Part shown: positions 55,452 to 64,000 of the stretch, one piece after another
Layout of the letters: the number at the start of each line of letters is the position of its first letter
How positions within the stretch are numbered: position 1 is the stretch's first letter
NCBI GenBank assembly: GCA_016719895.1
Contig: JADJYG010000004.1
Location: 124,001 to 188,000 of the forward strand
Source of the DNA: Saprospirales bacterium
Lineage (GTDB): Bacteria; Bacteroidota; Bacteroidia; Chitinophagales; Saprospiraceae
Reading direction: 5' to 3'
DNA: 64,000 bases
Made by a program: the position numbers and the translations under genes
Notes under the pieces: model-generated
What the model was told of the DNA's origin: nothing
The model's database searches: none
The model's input: the letters and a program-made list of their open reading frames with translations, nothing else

Positions 55452-55529
55452 ATCTGGCGAAAGGGGAACAATCGCGAAATTTGCCTATTTTTGAGCGCTT
55501 CAATACCTTCACACCAAAAACGTATAAAA

Positions 55530-56360
55530 ATGAGTTTCACCACGCGTTTAAGCAATGGCTGGGTACTGTTCAAACAAAGCCTGGAAATCATCAACAAAGA
55601 AAAGACACTGTTGCTTTTCCCGATTTTTTCAACCACCTCCCTTGTTCTCATTTTAGCCTCCTTTTTTGGCGGAACATTCTACTTCGCCGGCGACGAAATT
55701 GAATCCCTGCTAGATCGCGACCAGAACGGCAATATTTTGGCCTACGGCCTGATATTTTTGTATTACCTGGTCAACTTTTTCATTATCGTATTTTTTAATA
55801 TTGCGCTTATACACTGCGCAATAAAAGTGCTGAACGACGAGCCGACAGATTTAAGCGACGGCCTTTCTTTTGCTTTTTCCAGGATCGGAAAAATATTCGC
55901 CTGGTCGGTTTTGTCGGCTACCGTGGGCACCTTGATGCAGGCACTGCAAAACACCGGAAAGATCGGGCAGATCATCGCGGGATTATTCGGTATTGCCTGG
56001 TCTATCCTCACCTTTTTTGTTGTGCCGGTGCTCGCGTATGAAGACCGCGGCGTGCTGGAATCCGTGAAAGAATCTGGCCGGCTGATGAAGGAAAAATGGG
56101 GGGAGTCCCTTGCGGCAAACGTCAGCTTCGGGGTTTTGCATTTACTTGGATTTTTGGCGGCCATCCTGCTTTTCGTCTTGCTGGCCTCTATCAACATCAT
56201 CCTGGCAATTATCGTTAGTGTGGGCATCGTGCTCGTGGTCAGCACGGTCGTGTCCGCTGCGCGCACCGTCTTTGTAGCTGCCGTGTACAATCATGTGACC
56301 GGCAAGCCGGTTGGTAATTTCGACGGCGACATGCTGGATAGTGTGTTCATACAGAATTAA
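55530..56360 (+). CDS. DUF6159-like multi-pass membrane protein
   Basis: A 276-residue inner-membrane protein with about six helices. The start SNGWVLFKQSLEIINKEKTL followed by a LLLFPIFSTTSL helix and VPVLAYEDRGVLESVKESG are typical of this uncharacterised family. Start ATG 55530 is chosen because it lies after a TATTTTTG element at 55486-55493 and opens the conserved region; a frame start at 55491 would overlap that element. It is 39 bases before the TonB receptor gene and possibly co-transcribed. Function unknown. Confidence 0.8.
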   Translation: MSFTTRLSNGWVLFKQSLEIINKEKTLLLFPIFSTTSLVLILASFFGGTFYFAGDEIESLLDRDQNGNILAYGLIFLYYLVNFFIIVFFNIALIHCAIKVLNDEPTDLSDGLSFAFSRIGKIFAWSVLSATVGTLMQALQNTGKIGQIIAGLFGIAWSILTFFVVPVLAYEDRGVLESVKESGRLMKEKWGESLAANVSFGVLHLLGFLAAILLFVLLASINIILAIIVSVGIVLVVSTVVSAARTVFVAAVYNHVTGKPVGNFDGDMLDSVFIQN

Positions 56361-56399
56361 CCAAAGGGTTTGGCCGCAAATATCCTTAATACCTGCCTT

Positions 56400-58439
56400 A
56401 TGTGGAAATGTCTGCTTGCCGCGGCGCTTCCCTTTCTCTTTTTTTCCCCTGCATACGCGCAAACCATCCCAGCCGCCGACAGTTTGCGCCTCGATAGCCT
56501 GCGCGAAGTGGTCATCAGCGCTACCCGCAGCCTCGGGAGTCGTTTTTCCCAACCGGAAGCGGTCCGACGCCTCGAATTGAGCGGTCCCAGAGTGGCGCTT
56601 CACCGAACTGCACCAGAATTGTTGTTGGCGGCCCCTGGCATATGGGTGCAAAAAACCAATCATGGCGGCGGTTCCCCGTTCTTGCGCGGGCTTACCGGAA
56701 ATCAAACGCTGATCCTGATCGACGGTATCCGGCTCAACAATTCTACTTTTCGCTACGGCCCAAACCAATACCTGAACACCGTGGATCCTTTTGCATTGGA
56801 AGCCCTGGAAACCTTGCACGGCAGCGGGTCGGTACAATATGGGAGCGATGCCATGGGAGGTGTTATTCAATTGCTGACCATATCGCCCGGTTTTTCCGGT
56901 CGCCGGTACAGCTCTGGCCGGTTGCTCACCCGCTTGGCAACCGCCGGGATGGAGCAAACGCTCCGCGCCGAAACAGCCTGGCATAGCCCTAAAATAGCCG
57001 TACATGGCGGGCTCTCCTGGCGCCATTTTGGCAACTTGCTCGGCGGCGACACCACGGGCATGCAATCCCCCAATGATTACCGCGAATACGCCCTCGATCT
57101 GAAAGGCCGGTTCAGAGCCGGCCAGCGCCTCGTGATCACGGCGGCACAGCAATCCCTTGTTCAACGCCATGTCCAGGTTTTTCATAAAGTCGCACTGGAA
57201 AATTTTGCTACAAACGAATTCGAACCGCAGGAGCGTCACCTGAGTTACCTGCGCGTAGAATGGTCGTCGGCCGGCCGTCATCATACCATACTTACCGCAT
57301 ACCGGCAGGCGAGCCAGGAAGGGCGCAACAGCAGAAAAAACGGTTCAGCGATTTTGCGGCACGAAAAAGATCAGGTGGAAACCCTAGGTCTGCTATGGCA
57401 AACAAATTCCCATTGGCAAAAAAACTGGAGCAGCCAAAGCGGCATCGAAATATACCGCGATGGCATTGGCAGCACCCGAACAGATATCCACCAAACCAAT
57501 CAAAACGAAACGAAGCTGCGCGGGCTTTACCCGGACGGCTCAATTTATTGGAATTATTCCGCGTTCTCCCTGCAGGAATGGAAAACAAACCGCTGGACGC
57601 TTCAGGGCGGCTTGCGTTGGAATGGCTTTACGGCACTGGCCGATGACAAAGACCTCGGATCAATCCGGTTTAATGGCGCCGCACTGGTGGGAAATGCCGG
57701 CTTGCTCCGGCAATGGAACCGGAAAACCGCTGCGTTCGCCGCTGTCCATACTGCCTTCCGCGCCCCTAATATTGATGACATGGGTACATTGGGTATCGTC
57801 GATTTCCGATATGAAATCCCCAATTATTCTCTGGAGCCCGAACAGGCAATAAATAGCCAGGTGGGTATCCGACTGCGTGACCGGATGTTCGAGGGAGAGC
57901 TGTTCCTTTACCGGAACAAGTTACGCGGTTTGATTGCCCGCATCCGGGTGGACACACAGACTATTCAGGGATACCCGGTTTATCAAAAAGAAAACACCGG
58001 AGAAGCATACATCCAGGGCGTCGAAACCAACTGGCTGGCACACTTCGGCCAACGTTGGCTGCTGGATATCGGCGGCTCCTGGCAATTCGGGCGCGATCTG
58101 ACGCGGCGCGAACCGCTGCGCCGGATCCCTCCCCTGAACGGCCGCATTCAACTGGCGTACCGGACTGGTCGCTGGTCGCTCGCCATCGAGTCATTAGGCG
58201 CTCAGGCACAAAACCGGCTGGCGCAGGGCGACAAAGACGACAACCGCATCCCGCCCGGTGGCACACCTGGATGGTGGATCGCTAATTTGCATGCCGGATT
58301 CCAATACCGGCAGATGAACTTGAACCTGAGTTTTCAAAACATCTTTAACCGCGACTACCGGTACCACGGCTCCGGAGTCAATGGCTACGGCAGGAGCTGC
58401 TGGCTTCATGCGGAATGGCGCCTGGGGACAAAAGCCTGA
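56400..58439 (+). CDS. TonB-dependent outer-membrane receptor
   Basis: A 679-residue receptor. A signal peptide (MWKCLLAAALPFLFFSPAYA) is followed by a plug domain starting DSLREVVISATRSLGS, with PELLLAAPGIWVQKTNHGGG, PFLRGLTGNQTLILIDGIRL and GSGSVQYGSDAMGGVIQLLT, then a beta-barrel to the C-terminus. No carboxypeptidase-like N-domain and no SusD partner are present, so it resembles iron, haem or cobalamin type receptors. The ATG at 56400 gives the signal peptide; a TTG at 56370 would spoil it. The ligand is unknown. Confidence 0.93.
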   Translation: MWKCLLAAALPFLFFSPAYAQTIPAADSLRLDSLREVVISATRSLGSRFSQPEAVRRLELSGPRVALHRTAPELLLAAPGIWVQKTNHGGGSPFLRGLTGNQTLILIDGIRLNNSTFRYGPNQYLNTVDPFALEALETLHGSGSVQYGSDAMGGVIQLLTISPGFSGRRYSSGRLLTRLATAGMEQTLRAETAWHSPKIAVHGGLSWRHFGNLLGGDTTGMQSPNDYREYALDLKGRFRAGQRLVITAAQQSLVQRHVQVFHKVALENFATNEFEPQERHLSYLRVEWSSAGRHHTILTAYRQASQEGRNSRKNGSAILRHEKDQVETLGLLWQTNSHWQKNWSSQSGIEIYRDGIGSTRTDIHQTNQNETKLRGLYPDGSIYWNYSAFSLQEWKTNRWTLQGGLRWNGFTALADDKDLGSIRFNGAALVGNAGLLRQWNRKTAAFAAVHTAFRAPNIDDMGTLGIVDFRYEIPNYSLEPEQAINSQVGIRLRDRMFEGELFLYRNKLRGLIARIRVDTQTIQGYPVYQKENTGEAYIQGVETNWLAHFGQRWLLDIGGSWQFGRDLTRREPLRRIPPLNGRIQLAYRTGRWSLAIESLGAQAQNRLAQGDKDDNRIPPGGTPGWWIANLHAGFQYRQMNLNLSFQNIFNRDYRYHGSGVNGYGRSCWLHAEWRLGTKA

Positions 58440-58460
58440 AGCAAGTCATTTTTCTAATAA

Positions 58461-58796
58461 ATTCAGCACCTCCCCAAAAACCGCAACCGGACTTATGCCG
58501 TAACCGGCAGGTACGAGATCAAATTCAAATGCCTGGGTTACCGGGAATTTACCGAAAAAGCGAAAGTGCGTACTTCCGAAACCCTCTCTATCAAAACCTT
58601 TCTCGAAAGCGCGCCAATTGAACTCGCGGATGTTGAAATCAGCATTTCCATTCAAACCTTGTTTAACGGCAACTGGAAAGAAGCGCAGTTCAATACGGGA
58701 AGCCGCTTGCAAAATGAGTCAGAACCCGTATCGGAAATTCATTTTACGCCGGACACCCCTTTCAACGCCGTAGCACACCTTACCCTATTCTTCTGA
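58461..58796 (+). pseudogene. Remnant of a CarboxypepD_reg-like domain
   Basis: An open stretch without an initiator reads TGRYEIKFKCLGYREFTEKA, then SETLSIKTFLESAPIELADV. This is the pattern of the carboxypeptidase-regulatory-like domain at the N-terminus of many Bacteroidota TonB receptors. It then runs into an unrelated tail that ends ...AVAHLTLFF and a stop. The minus-strand frame over the same bases looks less protein-like. I infer a decayed fragment; the assignment is uncertain. Confidence 0.4.
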
Positions 58797-58843
58797 TGAC
58801 TGCTGGATTACTCTAATTGTCCCCTTGCGAAAATCCTGTTCAT

Positions 58844-58879
58844 CCTGTCCCAATCTCAAACACCCTGTCCCAAACTCAA
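58844..58879. repeat. Short direct repeat
   Basis: CCTGTCCCAATCTCAA (58844-58859) is repeated with one change as CCTGTCCCAAACTCAA (58864-58879), a 20-base period. A related ATCCTGT unit precedes it at 58834. The second copy reaches the stop of the desaturase gene. Only two full units are seen, so it is not a CRISPR. Confidence 0.5.
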
Positions 58880-59916
58880 GCCAGGCGCCGCTCGTAGCGC
58901 CGGAAGTACTCCCGGAAGGAGATCATGCGCTGTTGTTCCTCGTCCCACAGTTTGTTGAACAGGCAACGGAAACTTTGCCAGAGGGTCAGTTTGTTGGCCA
59001 GTTGGTCGAGGATGGGGTTTTCCCGGTGGCAGCGCACGAGTTCGTAATTGGGCACCAGGGGGTTCAGGTGGTGAATGTGATGGTAGCCGATGTTGCCGGT
59101 GAGCCAGTTGAGCACGCGTGGGAGTTTATAAAACGAGCTACCCTGAATGGCGGCCCGTACGTAATCCCAGCGATCGCGCCATTGTTTATACGTACTTTCA
59201 TGCTGGTGCTGCACATAAAAAAACCACAGGGCATAGCTGCCGAAGATCCAAACCAGGGCAAACTGGATGATCAGGCCTTTCCAGCCCAGCAGTAAATAAA
59301 TCAGGGCATAAAAGGCGGCCAGCAGCGCTGTGCTGCGCAGTAGCGAACGGCGTGCATGGGCGAAACTCTTCAGCCAGACCAGCGGAAAGCGGTTGTTGAA
59401 AAAAACATACACGGGCGGCAACAGGATAAACAATACAAAGCCATTGCGCAGGGTCATGTACAAAATGCGGTACAGCCAGTTGATCTTCCGGAACTCCGCA
59501 ACCGTCAGTGTGGGGATGTCGCCAATATCGCGGTGTTTCCACAACAGGTTGTTGTGGCCGTGGTGGAAATTGTGGCTGCTGGCCCAGTACTTGAAGGGGA
59601 TGCAGGTGAGCAGCGCCAGGAAATTGCCGATGATATAATTGGCCTGCCGGGATGCGGTGAACGACTGGTGGCCGCAATCATGCTGCAGGATAAACAAGCG
59701 CCCCAGGAAAAAGCCGTTGACTAAAAACAAGGGCGCCGCCAGCCAAATAGATGAATCAACCAGGAAAAAAATAGCCGCCCAAAGGCCCAGAAAAGGGGTC
59801 AGCGTATTCAATATCTGGAAGACGGCCTTGCGGGTATTGGGAAGTTGGTAGGGCTTTACGATGAGAGGCAGTTGTTTCAGAACCGTTTCGTCCTGTACTG
59901 GGAGGGTATTGGCCAT
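58876..59916 (-). CDS. Membrane fatty acid desaturase
   Basis: A 346-residue di-iron membrane desaturase. The three histidine boxes are present: HDCGHQSF, HNFHHGHNN and GYHHIHHLNPLVPNYEL. Two pairs of membrane helices lie between them. The start is ATG 59916 (MANTLPVQDETVLKQLP); the longer frame adds a cysteine-rich leader without homology. It probably adjusts lipid unsaturation, for example in cold. It stands alone on its strand. Regiospecificity is not visible. Confidence 0.93.
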   Translation of the reverse strand: MANTLPVQDETVLKQLPLIVKPYQLPNTRKAVFQILNTLTPFLGLWAAIFFLVDSSIWLAAPLFLVNGFFLGRLFILQHDCGHQSFTASRQANYIIGNFLALLTCIPFKYWASSHNFHHGHNNLLWKHRDIGDIPTLTVAEFRKINWLYRILYMTLRNGFVLFILLPPVYVFFNNRFPLVWLKSFAHARRSLLRSTALLAAFYALIYLLLGWKGLIIQFALVWIFGSYALWFFYVQHQHESTYKQWRDRWDYVRAAIQGSSFYKLPRVLNWLTGNIGYHHIHHLNPLVPNYELVRCHRENPILDQLANKLTLWQSFRCLFNKLWDEEQQRMISFREYFRRYERRLA

Positions 59917-60044
59917 GTATTGATCATTTTGAACAGCCGCCGCATAAGGAGCGGCTGCCCGGTATAAACAGCTAAGGTCGGAATTTAAGCCGCACCCCCA
60001 ACACAAATGAATATTAATCCTGTGTTAACTCCTGTTTCAGTTTT

Positions 60045-62033
60045 TTAATTCGCCTGCATCCGCAAGACGATCTTGGTTTCTTCCCGGTAAATATTCTGGT
60101 CGTGGTTATACCGGACTTCCAGATTAATTTGCCCGGCCGGAATACCGCCGGCGGTGAAGTATTGCCACAAGGCTGCCAGCTTCAGGGCTGCCAGCGATTC
60201 CAGGTCGACCGGCGTGCCTACCGGCAGCGTCAAAGTTTGTTCGGCGGCGGCCCCGGTGGCGTTATCGATCAACATATAGGCCAACGGCGCGTTGCCGGCA
60301 GCGCCGTCGTAGACGAGTCCGGGCCGGTAACCGAGGGTGCTTTTATCCTCCTGCAATTCCGCTACCAAGGTCAGTTTATTTAGTGCCAGGCCTTGTTGTT
60401 GCATCTGCGCCAGTTGGTTGGCCACATGCCCGGCCAGGATTTGAAATTCGGGCGTCAGGGCATAGGATTCCCCGTCATCCGGGTAGTGGTAGGTGATGGC
60501 TGCCGCACCGGGCATTGCAAAGATACGCAACGGATACAGGTTGGCCGGCCGGCCCGGTACGGTTTCCAGGCGGCCGGACAAGAGTTCACCGAGGCATTCG
60601 GCATCGCCGCTGCGAACACAGGCCGCTTCTGAAAATTCTGGCCGTAGGCCGGCGCATTGCTGCAGCAGGAATTGTTGTGCCTGCACCAGCGTTTCCAACT
60701 GACCGTTCACTTCGGCATTACGCGTTTTGATGGCCTGCAACGTGGCCAGGGTGGCAGGGGCCGGGACTGTGCCCCGGCTGGGCGCATTGCGCACCGCTTG
60801 TTCGGCCTGCAGGCGCTTGACGTCGATGGCGTTGGCCATTTGGCGCAGGCGTTGAAGGTCCCGGGCGGCTTGTGTCAGCAGGTTGGTGCATGAATCGGCG
60901 GCAGCGGTTTGTTTTTTCCGGCTCCGTTCAGCCAGGCCACTGCCGATGACGCCACTGGCATGGTCCTGAAGACCGCGTACCGCGAAAATTTGGGGCTCCA
61001 TGGCTGAGGCTATCGATTGTACCTCCTGGTAGGCATCCGACAGCAGGTTGTCGCTCGCAGAGGAGTTAGCGGGCGGCGGCGCAGGAGGCTGAGGTATCGA
61101 TTTTCCAAAGGCATAACTGGCCCCGACTTCGTACGTAGTGCCGAGGGCTGAATGCATTTCAGCCGACGCAATCAGCCGCACTGCCGGGGCCGGCGCTACG
61201 CCCAGCTGAAAATGAAGCCCACCGCCATTGGTGCGCATACCCACGCCAGCCATCAGGCGGTTGTCTTTGAGAAAATACGCGTTCAGGTTCAGCTCAAAAA
61301 CGCCATGTGAAAGCGGACGTCCGCCAGCCAGAGCCCGGTAAACGATATTCGGCTCAAGAGCAAACCCGCCGCCCTGGAACCGGTAGCGGGCATTGACAAG
61401 TATATGCGGTACCAGGTCGTACAAGGCGCCTTCTTGCGCGATTTGCGGGTCGCCTTGAATCCGGATATCACTGCTGAACAGCTGCGTGGCGGCGGCATCG
61501 AACGACAATAGAGAGCCGCCGTCCGTTTGGTATTCCAAAGCGAGGCCGGGCCCCCCGTCAAATTGCAGCCGGTTGATCTGGCCATAAAAAACAGCCAGAT
61601 CCAGTACATCGCCCACCCGGGCGCCGTCGAAATTAAAACTGAAACTGCTGATTCCTGCGGTTGCGCCCAAGGAAAAACGCAGGTTATTGCGTTGAATAAG
61701 ATGGTATCCAAAAAAGCCGGTAAACTGAAAACGGCTCAGCAAGTGCGCCTTGTCGCCCAATACCTGCGCTGCCAGGCCAATACGTTCGTTGAGCAGCGGT
61801 GAAAGATCGGCGTGGACCAGGTAGGTATTCGGCCGGTCGGAGGCTTCCAGGCTGGAAAACTGGCTCCGGAAAACCGCGACTATTTCACCGCTTTCGCCGG
61901 CGCCCTGGCTGGCCGGGTTAAACAGGCGCGGATTCCAGGTATAATGGTTTAAGAAGGGTATCTGCTGTGCCGGCAGCCGGCTGGCCAGTAATAGCAGGCT
62001 GATTAAAATGGGTAAGGAGGAGCATGCGCGCAT
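60045..62033 (-). CDS. Enlarged PorP/SprF-family outer-membrane protein
   Basis: A 662-residue exported protein, twice the usual PorP/SprF length of about 300-340. The signal peptide ends near LASRLPAQ. Residues about 22-315 are PorP/SprF-like (QQIPFLNHYTWNPRLFNPAS, with NTYLVHADLSPLLNERIGLA). After a proline-rich linker (IPQPPAPPPANSS) follow a helical, Q/A/L-rich stretch (about 345-450) and a C-terminal alpha/beta region (about 500-655) that I do not recognise. PorP/SprF proteins anchor T9SS cargo at the cell surface. It lies 39 bases downstream of a T9SS-type cargo gene on the same strand, so they are probable partners. Confidence 0.85.
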   Translation of the reverse strand: MRACSSLPILISLLLLASRLPAQQIPFLNHYTWNPRLFNPASQGAGESGEIVAVFRSQFSSLEASDRPNTYLVHADLSPLLNERIGLAAQVLGDKAHLLSRFQFTGFFGYHLIQRNNLRFSLGATAGISSFSFNFDGARVGDVLDLAVFYGQINRLQFDGGPGLALEYQTDGGSLLSFDAAATQLFSSDIRIQGDPQIAQEGALYDLVPHILVNARYRFQGGGFALEPNIVYRALAGGRPLSHGVFELNLNAYFLKDNRLMAGVGMRTNGGGLHFQLGVAPAPAVRLIASAEMHSALGTTYEVGASYAFGKSIPQPPAPPPANSSASDNLLSDAYQEVQSIASAMEPQIFAVRGLQDHASGVIGSGLAERSRKKQTAAADSCTNLLTQAARDLQRLRQMANAIDVKRLQAEQAVRNAPSRGTVPAPATLATLQAIKTRNAEVNGQLETLVQAQQFLLQQCAGLRPEFSEAACVRSGDAECLGELLSGRLETVPGRPANLYPLRIFAMPGAAAITYHYPDDGESYALTPEFQILAGHVANQLAQMQQQGLALNKLTLVAELQEDKSTLGYRPGLVYDGAAGNAPLAYMLIDNATGAAAEQTLTLPVGTPVDLESLAALKLAALWQYFTAGGIPAGQINLEVRYNHDQNIYREETKIVLRMQAN

Positions 62034-62072
62034 AGCGATTTCGTTTTCGGTGACAGGATTGAAAAACCGGGA

Positions 62073-64000
62073 TTATTGGCGGCGGATTATGGTAACAGCC
62101 CCGCGCAACTGGCCGCCGTCGGGTTTCGAAACGGTGTAGAAGTAAGTGCCGTCGGGGTAGTTTTCGACATGGAATGTTGCCGTCAGCGGCGCTTCGTACA
62201 CCTGTGCGCCATTGCGGTTGAATAAAGTCAGGCGATACGCATCTGGATTGACGACCGTTTCCGGCACCACGATATTCCACTGGTCGTTCGTCCCATCGCC
62301 GTTTGGGGTGATCAGCTCGGGAATATAAATGCCGTTTTGGCTTTCCGGAAGTACAATAATCTGCATATCATAGCGGTCTCCGGTACAGCCCGCGTTCTTC
62401 CCATAAAATATGTAATGCACGCTGCCGGGCGCCTCTTTGTCGGCGAGCAACAGGATCTGGCTCTGTATCGGCCCCGTCCCGGCAACGGGAATATCGCGCA
62501 CATTCGTGGGAAGCGCCACCCAAATAAAAGAATAGCCGTCGGTGCTGCAATCGAGATTAAGCGGGGCGCCGTCGGGAACCGTGAAGGCATCCGCCATGCA
62601 GGTCACCAGGGGTTCATCCACCCGTTCAATCCACTTGACCGCACTGTTGGTGCAGCCGTTGCCGGCTGCCGTGACCGTCAATTGGTACGCATTGGCGCCC
62701 GGCAGCGGCGGCGTGACGGTAGTAAAAGCCGCCGCAGTATTGTCGTCCCAGGCATACGCAACCGGTTCCTGGGCAATCGCGGTCAGCGTAATTTTTCGCC
62801 GCTACAAACGGTGTCTCTCGGGCTGCTGATCTGAATGGCCGGTTTGGAGATGTCCTGCTGAACGTTCGCAACGGCAGCACCTTTACAACCGCTGGTCGTA
62901 GCGGTAACCGTCACGGAATACGCACCCGGCGCGGATACGGTCGTTTCCGGGCCCGTGGTTCCATTCGACCATGCATAAGTAAACGGCGATGAACCAGCTG
63001 ATAAACTGGCTATGGCGCGCAGGTTGATCTCCTTGATCCGGCAATCCAGCGGGACACCGCCGGGAGTAGCGACGGTCTGCACCATGACGACGGGAATGGG
63101 CCCAGGAATGAGCAATACCCCGGCTTCATCCGTACAGCCGTTGTCGAGCCGGGTCACCTTCAGGGTGTACGTGCCCGGAGCCCCGACGACCGGGTTTTTC
63201 ATGTCGGCGCCGTCGATCAGCAGGCCGTTGCTGCTGGCCGTCCAACCGAACTGCAGATTGGCCGGAGGGCCGAAATTACTCACCTGGACGCCGGTGATTT
63301 TTTGTGCGCAAGCCGACAGGGTCTGGGTATCCGGAATAACCAAGGCATCGGGCCGTTGGGGAGTGTCCAGGGCGATCGTATCGCTGATCGTACAACCGCC
63401 GGGCCCGGACAGCCAGTACCGGTACATACCGGCCTGGCTGGCAACATAAACAGCTCCCGAGGCGCCGGGAATATCCGTGAAATTGTTATTCTGAAAAATT
63501 TCCCATTTTGATTTAAACCCGTTATGGGGCGGCGGCGTACCATATAAGGTCACCTGGCTGCCGGGGAAACAAGTCAGCAAAGGCGCGAGGGAATCGGGCT
63601 TTATAATCACCTGAAGGCCGGCGTCGTTGATGTATTCTACCTGGTGCCAATAGGATATGGTGCAATTGTCGCAGGTTGCCAGTGGGGGCAGGCAGTTTAT
63701 GGAAGAAACGATAAGGCTATACGTGCCATCGCGCAAAGGGGGCTGGTTGGGGGGAAGTCTGAAGGTATTGGCAGCCTTGTCGTAATTTAAGATAATCGTA
63801 GAGTTTTTATACGACAGCACGGCGACAAACTGGGTGCTGTCTTCGAAATACTTCTCCGTATTGGGGTCGAAATCGATAACAATGGTGCAGTTGTAAATAG
63901 TTTTACTGCAAGGCATGCGGAGCGTGTCGCCATAGCCGGGGAGTTTCATTTCAACGCCGGTGTTGAGGGTAATTTTGGAGAGGGCCGTATTTATGCGGAA
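62073..64000 (-). CDS. Large T9SS type B (CHU_C) secreted repeat protein, partial and frameshifted
   Basis: A surface or secreted protein whose N-terminus lies beyond the right edge. It carries PKD/Ig-like repeats with paired cysteines and ends in a gliding-motility-type sorting domain: IYIPELITPNGDGTNDQWNI, RLTLFNRNGAQVYEA and YPDGTYFYTV. The frame open from 64000 stops shortly after PRDTVCSGEKLR; a second frame continues with ITLTAIAQEPVAYAW to 62073. The break is at a T5 run (62792-62796, A5 on the coding strand); one additional base repairs it. The PorP/SprF gene follows. Sequencing error is likely but not proven. Confidence 0.9.

Noticed and set aside
56142..57284. 380-codon minus-strand frame over the TonB receptor and DUF6159-like gene
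   Set aside because: It crosses two real genes on the other strand, lacks motifs and has low-complexity composition.

Overview
The window reads as a chromosome segment of a Bacteroidota bacterium, plausibly of the Saprospiria (Lewinella/Haliscomenobacter-like); the lineage is inferred from gene content. Supporting signs are a type IX secretion (T9SS) cargo with a gliding-motility-type (CHU_C, type B) sorting domain beside a PorP/SprF-family protein, a LytS/LytTR pair, BshC of bacillithiol synthesis, a TonB-dependent receptor, -7 promoter elements of the Bacteroidota form TAnnTTTG, and few Shine-Dalgarno sequences. No tRNA, rRNA, CRISPR array, integrase or insertion sequence was found.

Region 1 (1-24.1 kb) is mostly housekeeping: an inward-rectifier K+ channel (cut by the left edge), a DASH cryptochrome/photolyase, a stress cluster (UspA fusion, CBS protein, receiver-Crp regulator), a frameshifted acetyltransferase, paired small membrane proteins, EttA, BshC, an acyltransferase, MiaA, a PAP2 phosphatase, an LptF/LptG permease, Rpe, a 3'-5' exonuclease, a coiled-coil membrane protein, a c-type haem/intradiol dioxygenase fusion, a LytS/LytTR pair, FolD and a CBM9-like lipoprotein.

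Region 2 (24.2-40.3 kb) is a complete respiratory complex I operon, nuoA to nuoN, behind a good TTG-N23-TAnnTTTG promoter. Genes unrelated to complex I lie at four of its junctions: a clan AA aspartic protease (nuoD/nuoE), a DUF2750 gene (nuoE/nuoF), an orphan C-terminal piece resembling an Mrr-type restriction endonuclease (nuoJ/nuoK), and an MntA/HepT (MNT-HEPN) toxin-antitoxin pair (nuoL/nuoM). I regard this use of the complex I operon as a landing site for mobile or defence cargo as the most interesting feature. nuoF and nuoM each carry an apparent frameshift.

Region 3 (40.3-52.3 kb) looks like a sigma-54 controlled transport regulon. An NtrY-like kinase and NtrC-like activator lie divergent to a membrane-fusion protein, an ABC ATPase and a MacB/FtsX-like permease; a dicarboxylate-type symporter and a second permease follow. 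Inverted repeats of the form TGTnC-N6-GnACA occur in the kinase/efflux intergenic region and before the second permease, each followed by a TGGCA-type -24/-12 sigma-54 promoter. A short permease C-terminus scar before the main permease records a past deletion.

Region 4 (52.3-64 kb) is envelope and polysaccharide related: a GNAT acetyltransferase, a GH9 hydrolase fused to a NodB-type deacetylase, a DUF6159-like membrane protein, a TonB-dependent receptor, a CarboxypepD_reg-like remnant, a fatty acid desaturase, an enlarged PorP/SprF protein, and a large T9SS cargo that runs off the right edge and is frameshifted. Of the four apparent frameshifts, two sit at A5 runs where A6 would restore the frame, so sequencing or assembly indels are a serious alternative to true gene decay.
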